Below are positions 1 through 8,933 of a stretch of 20,751 nucleotides of DNA, one piece after another. The stretch lies in NCBI GenBank assembly GCA_032433595.1, contig JASWJB010000513.1, forward strand, positions 1 through 20,751, given 5' to 3'. This DNA comes from Conoideocrella luteorostrata (lineage: Eukaryota > Ascomycota > Sordariomycetes > Hypocreales > Clavicipitaceae). Position numbers and translations under genes: made by a program. The first letter of the stretch is position 1. Each line of letters opens with the position of its first letter. The notes under the pieces are model-generated. The model was not told the DNA's origin. It saw only the letters and a list, made by a program, of their open reading frames with translations, and made no database searches.

Positions 1-1350
1 CCCCATATATTGACAGTTTTTGCTGCAGGGCGGAGATAGGCGCCTGATTCGAGTCGAGTCAATCATTCTGCCGGGAAGGGGACGGCTGCTTTCCGTCTGC
101 TCTCTATAACCTGTGACGGGTCCGAATATAGGCAACGCCAAGACATGCGCATTTTGACAGAAACAGAAAAAAGCCTGAGTATCGTCTCACTGAGATAGCA
201 CAACAGATTGGCCAACTATCACATATATCCACGCAAGTAGTGACGATCCGTTGACGCCTGTGTGCTACAGAGTGAGCAGACACGCACGCCTTGAGCACAT
301 TTTTGATGGCAAGATATCAACGCTTCGCTCATAGGCGAAGTGAGGCGGACATGACTCGGGAGGATGGAAAACTTGTCTTGACTAAGGAGAATTGATTGGG
401 TTGGGCATGTCTGCTCTATGCATTGAATCAAGGAGATATCACTGCATAGTAGCACGACAGCGGCCGCTAAGGGAGAATAGAGAAACATTGCATACGGGTG
501 GCTGCTCGAAAAGGCGGACGACATGGCTCGAGACAAAAATTCGCGCACTACAGAGGATATGCAGAGTTAATGATCAGTCACAAACACAAAAAAGAGGGTG
601 CTCATTGAGTTGTTTCTGCAAGATGCAGCTCTGGAATACAACACTTTACCCCTCCCCGTAACATCATTTGCAACAATACGTGGCTGGTTGTGCGACGCGG
701 TAGTAAAAAGTTGACGTTTTGTCGTGCGCTCCGTCGTTGCCTTGGCCTTTCGAAGAGGCAGTAAAGTGGAGATAGATAACGTATGCATGTTGTAGATGGA
801 TATGTTGTTGAGGTTCCAGTGAAATGATAGACATCCATGGATGGGATAGGTTGAGAGCAGCCCCCCCCCTGGCTAGTTTCTCATTCCCACTTTCCACGGG
901 AGATTTTGGGCATCCGGCATTCAGGCAAGTCTTTTTAGGCCCATCTGAGTTCGACAAGAGAAATACCAGCGGAGCTAGTTTGTACCCAGCCCGTGTAAAC
1001 CAATAGCAACAGCAGCTGCGTCTAAACACTGCAAACCCCCCCCCTTGAAACGTAGCTGGGGAAAAGAATGAGCGAGTCCTTCAATGAGAATGGAACACTG
1101 TGCCCCGTACGGCATTGCTCTGCGTAATGTGACGGAGTGTGGTCCGTATGCCGACATGGTCAATACCCATCGCGTCTCTCGCACCCGTACTCCGTATCAT
1201 GCTGTCATTGGCTTAGATATCGGTAATACTGTATACAGAGAGGAAACACACAGACAGGACAGGACAGGAAGGAGAGCGAGAGAGAGAGAGAAGCAGTGAT
1301 TCGCTTTCGATACGAGCGGTAACTAACAACAGTATGTAGATAGCGAAGCC

Positions 1351-1390
1351 GTCCATCCAAGTCCATCCACGTCCATCAACGTCCACCCAT
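1351..1390. repeat. 10-bp tandem repeat, four copies
   Basis: Four consecutive 10-mers, GTCCATCCAA, GTCCATCCAC, GTCCATCAAC and GTCCACCCAT, differ from one another by one to three bases. The repeat opens the CT-rich region upstream of the gene at 2184. It may be a minisatellite or a cluster of binding sites; the sequence does not decide. Confidence 0.85.
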
Positions 1391-1695
1391 CCACACACAT
1401 TCACATCCACCACCCCGCTTGCCCCCCAACCCGCCCCCCATCGCACCTTCCGTCTGGCCCCTGGCTACCCCACACCCACCTTGGCTTCGACCTCAACGTA
1501 CTCCCAAGTACAGCACAACATCACATCGAACAGACCCCTCCTTCATCTTCACCTTCACCCTCCGCCTACGTCTTGAATGAATAGACGCTGGACCGACCAA
1601 TTATTCCAGTCGAAATATTTGCCAGCTCTGCCAGAAGTTGCTCTCCTCTCTTGTTGCCATATATTGCACATACTGTGTGTATAATTATTGTGTAT

Positions 1696-1715
1696 TGTAT
1701 AGTGTACACTATACA
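1696..1715. promoter_or_regulatory. Perfect 20-bp palindrome upstream of the 2184 gene
   Basis: TGTATAGTGTACACTATACA equals its own reverse complement over all 20 bases, and the symmetry stops at the next base on each side (t and t). It lies about 470 bp before the ATG at 2184. Such symmetry fits a site for a dimeric transcription factor, or a cruciform. No factor can be named from the sequence. Confidence 0.5.
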
Positions 1716-1795
1716 TTGTACATTGCCAGTGTCAAGATTACTCTCGTCCGTCGGCCAGTACCAGTGCTGTCATCGAATAGATGCCTCCTCCTGAT

Positions 1796-1950
1796 GGTCG
1801 CGTTGCACACAAGATGCGGTGTACCCAGCAGATGCACCAAGCCTGCGCCAACTCGACGACTTGGATGCCTTCAACATGGTCGCACAAGCGAAGCGCGGTG
1901 TGTTGAACAGCAAAAAATTGCGTCGCGCGTCACAGGAGTGCCGAACACCA
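1796..1950 (+). other. Exon-like open stretch upstream of the 2184 gene, unassigned
   Basis: One plus-strand frame stays open from just after a TGA near 1795 to a TGA near 1950. It reads as ordinary-looking protein, with LRQLDDLDAFNMVAQAKRG in its middle, and codons that look like a real exon (GAC GAC TTG GAT GCC TTC AAC ATG GTC). After the stop the same frame is open again to about 2094 but with poorer codon choice. There is no convincing start, no clear donor joining it to 2184, and no family I recognise. It could be an upstream exon, a 5'-leader reading frame, a fragment of a lost gene, or chance. Confidence 0.2.
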
Positions 1951-2183
1951 TGAACCGAGAGAACAGAAATACTACAACTGATATTCCTATTCAAACAAGG
2001 CTACGACATTGCTCTACTCCATTTGCCGCCGGCATCACGAAAACCGTTGAGCAACCTTGAAAGCAAACCAAGTCGTCACAAGAAGTTGTTCTGATAAAAT
2101 CACAAGTCTTCTTCTTCGTTGAACTCGACCAGTCTGGTCTGATATACCTCAGCATCAACACGACCAAAGTCGTCACTACAACC

Positions 2184-2786
2184 ATGGAACCCCTTCCCAA
2201 CTTTGCCACGCTTGAGGAAGCCGCCCTTGTAGGCGCCGCCATCCAGCAACCTGCTGCTGACGGAGCCTCTGTTGACGAGCCTGTTCGCTACTACGTGAAC
2301 ATTGTTGTCCATCGTGGAAGCCTCCACGACACTTCGAATGAGCGTCGGGTTGGACTCTGGTTTGTTCCTACGGATGAAGGGGCAAAGTTTTATTTCCATG
2401 TCAAGGGCGTTCAGGATCGGTACCAGTTTGAAGTCAAGGAGAACTGGGATCCTACCTGTACCGCGAGCGCCCTTCCGCTCGTGTTCGCTGGTAAAACGGA
2501 ACCGATATCTGGTACGAGCCTGGTTAAACTTCTGCAGGACGTGCCGATTGAGTCTGAAGACCTCGAGTTCAATAGCCACCAATGGATTTATAGCGCCTTG
2601 GACTCACTTCATCGGCATTGCCATCTTACAAAAGCACAGAGGGATCAAAGCTTCAATCTGATGATTGAACTTGTTCTTGAAGGCTCGTCGGATGAGCTAC
2701 ATGATTCCGATCGCCATAGCTGGGAATCTGACCATCGCAGCTGGGACACCGGCCATCGTGGCTGGAAACCTGACTATCGCAGCTGA
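2184..2786 (+). CDS. Small fungal protein of unknown function (DUF6914-like), 200 aa
   Basis: An intronless frame of 200 codons starts at an ATG in good fungal context (ACAACC before ATGG) and ends in TGA. The body (residues ~35-150) has the layout of small single-domain fungal proteins such as the DUF6914 family: an early beta strand (RYYVNIVVHRG), a central region with GLWFVP and YFHVKG, then a helical segment with LVKLLQDVPIESEDLEFN followed by HQWIYSALDSL. Family members often carry an xxLLxxVPI...W...ALxxL stretch there. The assignment rests on pattern memory and is tentative. There is no signal peptide or membrane segment, so the product is probably cytosolic or nuclear. The C-terminus (residues 176-200) is a run of 7-residue repeats built on HRSW. 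The gene stands alone behind a long CT-rich upstream region. A 160-aa minus-strand frame across it is a shadow. Confidence 0.75.
   Translation: MEPLPNFATLEEAALVGAAIQQPAADGASVDEPVRYYVNIVVHRGSLHDTSNERRVGLWFVPTDEGAKFYFHVKGVQDRYQFEVKENWDPTCTASALPLVFAGKTEPISGTSLVKLLQDVPIESEDLEFNSHQWIYSALDSLHRHCHLTKAQRDQSFNLMIELVLEGSSDELHDSDRHSWESDHRSWDTGHRGWKPDYRS
2709..2786 (+). repeat. 21-bp in-frame tandem repeat, about 3.7 copies
   Basis: Three 21-bp units at 2709-2729, 2730-2750 and 2751-2771, then a partial unit at 2772-2786 that contains the stop codon, encode DRHSWES, DHRSWDT, GHRGWKP and DYRS. The unit length keeps the frame, so copies can be gained or lost without breaking the protein. The first two units share most bases; the third is more diverged. 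Confidence 0.9.
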
Positions 2787-4200
2787 GTCCGGTCAACAGC
2801 TATGGTAAATGATTCATACTACTTTTGACATCACTGCTTGGCACCACACATGTAGTACACTTGTATTGATTGCGATGTTGATGCTCAGTTACAAACTCAT
2901 GCAAGGGGCATGGTAAACAGATCTCCTGCCCGCTCTTCTACCCTGCTGCCCACTCATACTCCTCACTAGTTACTGAGGAGGATGGGCGAATGACCCTTTG
3001 GTATAACCATTGCGGGGCTAGATGCGGGAAATAACCTTGTTGTTGCACAGCAGACATGGCTACCATTTGTGTGAAATATGTGACCATGTGGCAGAAAAGA
3101 GGAAAGTGTGGACAAAAGCCACATTACAACGGCGGGGTTAGTTACAATCATACTCTTGCTCGTAAATAGCTCAATTAAATTGCATTTTATATATTTCGAT
3201 GCTGGGCCATGTTTGTTATTGGGCATCTTATTATGGACGTGTAGACGTTGGCATGCGACATTGCATTTCGCAATTCTAATTTTTCTCCCTAGTCTTCCAA
3301 TCCTCTTCTGTTATTATGTTGGTCTTCCTCACGCACGACCGTGTTATGCACATACAAGCGTAGAGTACAATGAAGGTCCAGGTTCTGTGTTACACAAACA
3401 GGCATGCTTGAACCTTGCCCAGGCAACTAACTAAAATGTGATGAGAACAGGGACGGAAAGGAGGGTAAGGCGGGCGGGGTTCAACGGTAGAGCGTGGCAG
3501 TCTTGGAATTCTCAACAATAGCAGCAGGGGGTTGAGGATATCAACGACCGTGCTGTGCAATGAGCAGGTCAAGGGGTGTGATATGGCAGACAGACGCATT
3601 CCATTATGCAAGTCGACAAGAGTATCTGTGCTTGGAACGAAGCAGATCTGGAAGAAAAGAGGGCGTACGTACGGAGTAGCATCAGTAGCATCGGGTACCG
3701 TCAAGGCATCGAATAAGCTGGCCTCTATTTATTGGTGTGCTCTCACCGTGCAGATCGCCGAAAGCTCGGTATGGATGTGCGCGAATCGTGGCAGACACAA
3801 GCAAGGGAACCTGTTTACTCTTTTTTGCCCTTTTACCCTTTTACCCTTTAACCTTTTGTCGATTTTGCGGACGATTAAAAAGCCCCCACGGTCGCACAAG
3901 TTTCAATATTTCTCCAGCCTCATTATCATTCTCGCCAACGTGTGGATGGACTGAATTCCGCACACTTGCAGCCGGCCAGTCCTAGTCGCAGCCTGTGGGC
4001 GCACAAACAACGCAGAGCTATTTACACAAATGAAAGGGAGACAAGAGAATGACAAAGGGAGAAAAGATTTAAAAAAAAAATTATTAAAAAAAAAGCGTCA
4101 TCTGCGCCACCAGACTGGGGGTAGTAGGTAGTCAGTCATGCCACCATGCGCCGTGCAACGCGACCATAGAGGTTCCCCTCCCACGCCTCATTCCTGAAAA
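2787..4200. other. Intergenic region without a supported gene
   Basis: Frames here are short or T-rich and hydrophobic by composition; one 108-codon frame at 3108 lacks an ATG. Visible features are a small hairpin (CTCCTCA at 2959-2965 and TGAGGAG at 2974-2980), one TACGGAGTA motif at 3670-3678, an 8-bp tandem repeat (CCCTTTTA, CCCTTTTA, CCCTTTAA) at 3828-3851, and A-tracts at about 4070-4094. Confidence 0.6.
3828..3851. repeat. 8-bp tandem repeat, three copies
   Basis: CCCTTTTA occurs twice in tandem, followed by CCCTTTAA and a further CCTTTT. It lies in a pyrimidine-rich tract of the plus strand between the two left-hand genes. Confidence 0.8.
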
Positions 4201-4418
4201 TTGACTTGCCCGGGGTTGCCAGAGACTGTCAAGAAGGCGAGAGAAACGCAAGGCAGTGCACGGCATCGGTCACATCGACTGATGTGCGGGCATTGTTACG
4301 CAAACCACTCGCCAGCCACGCTCGGCCTCGGTCAACCAGGAGATGGGAGACACGAAGGCGTTGGAACCCAACGGATGTCGAAAAAGTGATAAAAGGGCGT
4401 CCTGACAACCAGCCATCC

Positions 4419-4691
4419 ATGGAGCCAGACTCTTCATCCTCAAAGCACCTCATATCATCTCAGGCCGTTCTCATACCATCTGAAATCATTCCCAAATCAA
4501 ATCCTTCAGGCCAAGAACCGGCTCTCATGATTCAAGAGCCCCGGGCGACGTTGGGCCTTTTCTTTCTCAAGATCCTTCTCTTGGCATATCCTATTTCGCA
4601 CATTATTAGGGACTGTCAAACTGTTACCTTTGCACTCTTCAGCCTTGACGTTCTCGTCATCATCGCTGTGTACATTTTTCTGGCGCTCTAG
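4419..4691 (+). CDS. Putative small two-helix membrane protein, or stop-truncated N-terminus of the APH gene
   Basis: An ATG in good context (CCATCC before ATGG) opens 90 codons ending in TAG. The first ~40 residues are Ser/Pro-rich and polar. They are followed by two predicted membrane segments, about residues 45-60 (LGLFFLKILLLAYPIS) and 70-90 (FALFSLDVLVIIAVYIFLAL). The same frame continues beyond the TAG at 4689-4691, through 15 sense codons and a second TAG at 4737-4739, into the first exon of the APH gene. It could be an independent small protein, the 5' end of a longer APH gene disabled by two nonsense codons, or a first exon joined by a 72-nt intron. The minus strand is also open here (4506-4742) and reads as a charged, plausible protein, so even the coding strand is uncertain. 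Confidence 0.3.
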   Translation: MEPDSSSSKHLISSQAVLIPSEIIPKSNPSGQEPALMIQEPRATLGLFFLKILLLAYPISHIIRDCQTVTFALFSLDVLVIIAVYIFLAL

Positions 4692-4760
4692 CTGTTGCTG
4701 GATGTGCCGACCGAGCAGCTCAAAAATACTTCGCGCTAGCGTCCCTTGGACGGCAAAACC

Positions 4761-5878
4761 ATGCGGGCTATGGCAACGGAAACTCCTCATTCGCCTCATG
4801 GAAATCACCTCGAAATTGAATACGAAATCGTACCCGAACCCGCACCTGAAAAGGGGGTGACGGTTTGCCAGCACATAAACCAACTGGAAAACCCAACGGA
4901 ACAGCTCGAAGAAGACGTCTTTGACCTGGAACTGGAGCCAGACAATGGTACGGTACAAAATTTCCTTTCATGCGCTCTTTTCTTCAACGTCCAGTGTGCA
5001 GGAATAAACAAGGAGAAGTCTCTCTCTCTCTTTTCATATTTTTTGTTTTTGTTTTTGGGCACATAGTTTTCTCGCATTTTCTAATCAGCTTCGTCATCTC
5101 TCCAGACACTATTCTGTCGGCCATGCAAGAAGTCACCCTCCATCCAGACCTGAACATCTTAAGAGGCGGCCGAATAATCTCATTTCGAGAGGCCGAGGCT
5201 GTTTGGACGGCTGCTCATGGAGGTGTCCCTGTTCCACGCATAGGCAGTACGTTCGGATTTGGTGGTGGTCCAAACCAGCTTCGTTTGTCTGGCGTGGAGG
5301 GGGAGCCTCTCGCTGAAGCATGGCCTCGGCTGACCAAAGCCGAGAAGCAGAACTTCGCCCTGCAGCTCCGCGGGATCCTCAGCGGGATGCGTGATCTGCA
5401 GGCTCCGAGCCCTCTGATCGCTTGCATGGGTGGCCAATTCGAGGATGCTGGACACCATACTCCCTATACCACTGCTTTGTTTGATGAGGCCGATGGCGAG
5501 CTCAACGAGCACACGATGCGGAATATTGCGAAACAGACGTCAAGGCAAGCCATGGAGTCGTTCTGCGACATGAAACCGAAGTATAATCGCATCGTCTTCA
5601 CTCACGGCGACTTGAACCCGAATAACATCATTATTCGGGGATCTCAAATCGTCGGCATCATCGATTGGCGAGAAGCCGGATGGTTTCCCGAGTACTGGGA
5701 GTACGTCCAGTTTTTCTTGAAGTCCAGAGACGAGAATCGTGACTGGCTACTATTCGGCTTGGACGTGTTTTCCACCGTCTACGACACAGAGCTATCGTTC
5801 CATTTGGACAGGCTTTCCCAGTCAAACGGCGAGCATAAAAACTTGGGGGAAACGGATACCCCAAATAGTAAAAGATGA
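4761..5878 (+). CDS. APH/choline-kinase-like phosphotransferase family protein, one intron, ~319 aa
   Basis: Exon 1 is 4761-4947 and exon 2 is 5106-5878. The 158-nt intron 4948-5105 starts GTACGG, ends TCTCCAG and keeps the frame (AAT G|AC ACT). The start is the first ATG after an in-frame stop at 4737; a second ATG lies nine bases later. The catalytic core of the APH (Pfam APH, protein-kinase-like) fold is clear. A Brenner-type loop HGDLNPNN sits at residues 229-236 with the likely catalytic Asp231 and metal-binding Asn236. IIDW at 247-250 has the second metal-ligand Asp249, followed by REAGWFPEYWEY, a signature of fungal members. EGEPLAEAWP near residue 127 matches the hinge region. The N-lobe lysine is not obvious in GGRIISF. 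The substrate of these fungal proteins is generally unknown, and aminoglycoside resistance should not be assumed. There is no signal peptide from this start, so it is probably cytosolic. The C-terminus after residue 290 is polar and may be frayed, because a neighbouring frame stays open to 5966. Confidence 0.8.
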
Positions 5879-5962
5879 GGATGGGAAGACTCGTGCATTC
5901 AGACAGCTTACGACACTAATCCTCTCTACTTTGGTGGAGTTTGCCTCACATCATGATGCCAT

Positions 5963-5994
5963 ATGAGATGGACTGTTTATGAGATGGACTGTTT
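5963..5994. repeat. 16-bp perfect tandem duplication
   Basis: ATGAGATGGACTGTTT occurs twice, back to back, at 5963-5978 and 5979-5994, less than 120 bp downstream of the APH gene stop. It looks like a recent slippage or repair duplication in the 3' flank. Confidence 0.9.
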
Positions 5995-6224
5995 CATGGC
6001 AAACGCGGACCAAAAACAGCGCTGGTCGTTTTACTACAAATTATCCCTCGTGAGTTTTGTTTCATCATGATGGTTATGATAGATTTTGCTTCAGCATTAT
6101 TCGTAAAAAAAAAAAGAAATTGTGTTAGTTGTTTCTCGCTGCGTTCCATCTTCGATGAAGGTTTTATTGGGCATAAAGCAGTGTCGCATTAGACTAGTTT
6201 CTTCTTGACACTGCCTTGGTGGTG

Positions 6225-6422
6225 GAATGGCGGCCATCTGTTGAGTCCCTTTTGCGTAATACCACAGTCACCTATTGACTGTGTGCCACATTATGCAGAG
6301 TGAGGCGTGGAATGCTGCATTTTTGGTCCACTGCTCCTCTCCATTTCTTTGCAAAGCATGGAACACTGCCAATTAGCGTTCATGGTATAACGCAAAAGGG
6401 ACTTAATTGATGGCCTCCATTC
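6225..6422. mobile_element. MITE-like element with ~39-bp imperfect terminal inverted repeats
   Basis: The left arm, 6225-6263, and the right arm, 6384-6422, are reverse complements at 34 of 39 positions. The longest perfect part is AAGTCCCTTTTGCGT-like (AGTCCCTTTTGCGT on the left, ACGCAAAAGGGACT on the right). The ~120-bp interior has no open frame. Next to the left arm it contains a further hairpin (CACAGTC at 6263-6269, GACTGTG at 6277-6283). Short length, long inverted ends and no coding capacity are what a miniature inverted-repeat transposable element shows. I could not identify a clean target-site duplication, so the exact ends and superfamily are open. It sits ~350 bp downstream of the APH gene. 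Confidence 0.5.
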
Positions 6423-6826
6423 TCCTAGCCTCTACTTCTCGAATAAAATGCCGTAGCGTCTCAAACTTTGGTGTTTTACTCGGCACCCCGTGACAGACAT
6501 GACAATTCGGACCTATTGCACTCTTAACCAATAGATGATGCCGGTGGGCCCTGGCGCACGCCTTTGTCTCTTCAGCTGTCGGATCACGACTCCGTAGTCA
6601 GGGTCTCAACTTGTAAACAAGTTCCCAGTTTGTCGCCCGTCTGCGACACACGTGTATGCCGGGCCGAGGGCGGACGAATTACTTCTGACTAGTCATTATA
6701 GCCTTTGTGCGTCTATGTCTCGAGTACAACTACAGCGGGCGAGGTGTACTGTGGCATCGAGTCGTATCAAGGAGGGCCTCATTCACGACATGTCACTCCT
6801 ATTGGACAACACAAAATGCACAACGC

Positions 6827-6854
6827 GGGGAGAGGGAGAGGGAGAGGGAGAGGG
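6827..6854 (+). other. G-quadruplex-forming (GGGAGA)n repeat
   Basis: Five runs of at least three G (6827-6830, 6834-6836, 6840-6842, 6846-6848, 6852-6854) are separated by the same 3-nt spacer AGA. This satisfies the canonical G3+N1-7 rule with one spare run. It is also a hexanucleotide microsatellite. Confidence 0.85.
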
Positions 6855-7131
6855 TGAATGTTGTATTGTATTATGCTGTGCCCCCATCCCTCAATGGCAG
6901 TACCCAGTGCAACAACGCTCGGTCGGTAGGTTCGAGCCATCCATGCCGGTTGCCTACCCAATTCTGCAGACTTGTCTCGGATGCCACTTCTTGATACCTC
7001 CATGCGGGGGCGGGCGGACCACATGATGGACGCCCACGACACGGATTATCGAATAGCACAGTAGAGAGTAGGTACTTAGGTGCTCGGCTAGGTGGCAGCA
7101 GATAAGGGCGGAAGCATCCGTATGGTCGGTT

Positions 7132-7155
7132 GCACAGCACAGCACAGCACAGCAC
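7132..7155. repeat. GCACA pentanucleotide microsatellite
   Basis: Four complete GCACA units and a partial fifth run from 7132 to 7155, in non-coding sequence. Confidence 0.9.
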
Positions 7156-7915
7156 CAAGACTTTCTTGTGAGGTTTACCTGCCAGCCGGGGGGGCAATTT
7201 ACGCGACCCTTCCCGGCTAACTCAACCACGCTGCAAAGGGTCACATAATTTGTCCTCCGCCTGCCTGCCTACACTCCAAGTGCCATGTTCGACGGCGGTG
7301 ATCGTGGTGTCACAGCCGTATGCCTCTCCGGGCATAACTGGTAGTTACCGACCCGCCGCAGGCATGGTTGGTTGCCTTTTTGCCTGCCGCCGTGGATGTA
7401 TGGGCCAGGCATGGCGTGGCATGTATTATTTATCTATGTCTCCGGATATAGACTTGCCAAGGCGGTGATGATGATTATGGATGGGGAAGAGAGTCGCCCC
7501 CGGTCATTCTGGAGCATGTACTCCGTTTCATATTGACTGTATTGTATTGTGCTGCTCTGGGTCTGGAACAGAACCGTCCCATCCCGTCTCGTCCCCCGTC
7601 GATGGATTACGTGGTCTGCCGCATCCATCATGTACGGTGGGTGAGATGAGATGAGGCGAGGTTTGCCAACACCATGCAATGTAGCATAAGCTCATGTCCG
7701 CCTGCCCGAACAATGACCCTCGCTCGCAGCTTGTCACCGCGGCGCAGCGGGGAATAACTAGATCGAAGTGCAGCAAAACTGGGCAATCCTGGAAATTGGG
7801 CCGCATAACTGGCATAATGCTGGCAATGCTGCAGTCGAGCCTCGCCCGTCATTCCCTTGCTGTTCGCCGCCCATCGCCTGCTGCAGAGATGACCAATAGG
7901 TACGTACATGTACTC

Positions 7916-7939
7916 CGTATGCATATTTTTATGCATACG
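7916..7939. repeat. Perfect hairpin with 9-bp arms
   Basis: CGTATGCAT (7916-7924) and ATGCATACG (7931-7939) are exact reverse complements separated by ATTTTT. The left arm overlaps a TACTCCGTA motif at 7911-7919, and a near-copy of that motif follows at 7962-7970. A regulatory or structural role is possible but not shown. Confidence 0.8.
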
Positions 7940-7999
7940 CACGTTTCTATTTGTATGCACGTGCTCCGTATGTGTACATTCTCTATAGACTGAATACAA

Positions 8000-8026
8000 A
8001 AAAGGCGGAAAAGGCGGAACAGGCGG
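8000..8026. repeat. 9-bp tandem repeat, three copies
   Basis: AAAAGGCGG, AAAAGGCGG and AACAGGCGG follow one another directly, in non-coding sequence. Confidence 0.85.
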
Positions 8027-8933
8027 AAGGGGTGTTTGTCCCAACGATAATACTCAGTGGGCACCATGTGATGACCTATGTACCCTTTAGTCCTGCAGAG
8101 GCACTACTTAGCTTTTCGAGTCACGAAAATAATAACAAAAGCCATTTCTGGCTGTTGCTTTTACACATATACTAGTCTCGCTACCATATTATAACTTGTA
8201 CAATCCAAGGTACTTGTCCACAATGACTTAACCCCTGCTTCCTCTACCAAATGTTCTCACGCCCAGTGAAGCCGGCACTGGATTGCGTCGAGCATTTGAT
8301 CGCATCACTCGTGAATGCTAGATATGGATTTATATTACGCTTTCTCTGCTCTACGCGGAACGACTGCGCAAGGGCGAACTGGCCACGGTATTGACCACAT
8401 GGTACGGTTTGGGTTTAAACGCATACCAAGTTCATTCTGAAACGTAAATTCTCTGCAATGGTTTCCATACTCACTGACATCTGTGCTGGGAACTTTCGTC
8501 TTGAATGTTCAATGTCTTGAAGCTTTCCCGAAGAGCGGTGGTCTCTGTGAAACTGGCGCTATTGAGAGGTATGGGCTTTCACCGACGTCCGGGCCCGGAT
8601 CATCATGCTTCTAGTTTGTTGCTTTGAAACAGACACAGGTTGTTCCTGAGGGAGATTGCTCTCGACTTGGCCTGTATCCATAAAGAACCATCACGTCAAG
8701 TACCCAAATTCAGTAAGGTCTACACATGTTTGCTTATGGTGTCAATTACGACGCCGCAGCACACCTACGCGCCCCATATCGTTGGGTTTTGCGGACGAAG
8801 TGCCCGTACGACAGAGTAGCCACAACAGCTATGTTCCAAATACATTAACCAGAGTTGTGACGCGGCCAGAATCTCGGGTCGAATGTAATACAGCTCGAAG
8901 GCAGAGATGACGAAGAGAATGCTAGTGACCGTG

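Larger units (their letters stand above)
1..1795. other. Long non-coding upstream region
   Basis: No open frame here looks like a protein; those present are short, cysteine- and arginine-rich and overlap on both strands. Visible structure: C9 runs at 861-869 and 1036-1044, a GA-rich patch near 1278-1291, a 10-bp tandem repeat at 1351-1390, a strongly pyrimidine-rich plus strand from about 1390 to 1570, and a perfect palindrome at 1696-1715. The CT-rich stretch followed by a gene at 2184 on the same strand suggests promoter and 5' leader sequence of that gene; this is inference. Confidence 0.6.
6430..8933. other. Long intergenic region with simple repeats and hairpins
   Basis: No frame in this 2.5 kb looks like a real protein; the longer ones are low-complexity or lack an ATG. 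It contains a 7-bp-arm palindrome (AACTTGT at 6608-6614, ACAAGTT at 6617-6623), a G-quadruplex motif at 6827-6854, a GCACA repeat at 7132-7155, three TACTCCGTA-type motifs between 7519 and 7970, a hairpin at 7916-7939 and a 9-bp tandem repeat at 8000-8026. Confidence 0.6.

Noticed and set aside
2100..2582. 160-codon minus-strand frame
   Set aside because: It lies antisense to the better-supported 200-aa gene, whose start context, domain-like layout and repeat tail fit the plus strand.
2959..2980. Hairpin downstream of the 200-aa gene as a terminator
   Set aside because: The stem is only 7 bp, there is no following T-run, and fungal RNA polymerase II genes do not use such terminators.
3108..3434. 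108-codon hydrophobic frame resembling a membrane protein
   Set aside because: It has no ATG at its start and its hydrophobicity follows from T-rich DNA.
6880..6960. GGTTCGAGCC near 6930 as a tRNA B-box
   Set aside because: The flanking bases do not form a T-stem, and no matching A-box, anticodon arm or acceptor stem can be drawn.
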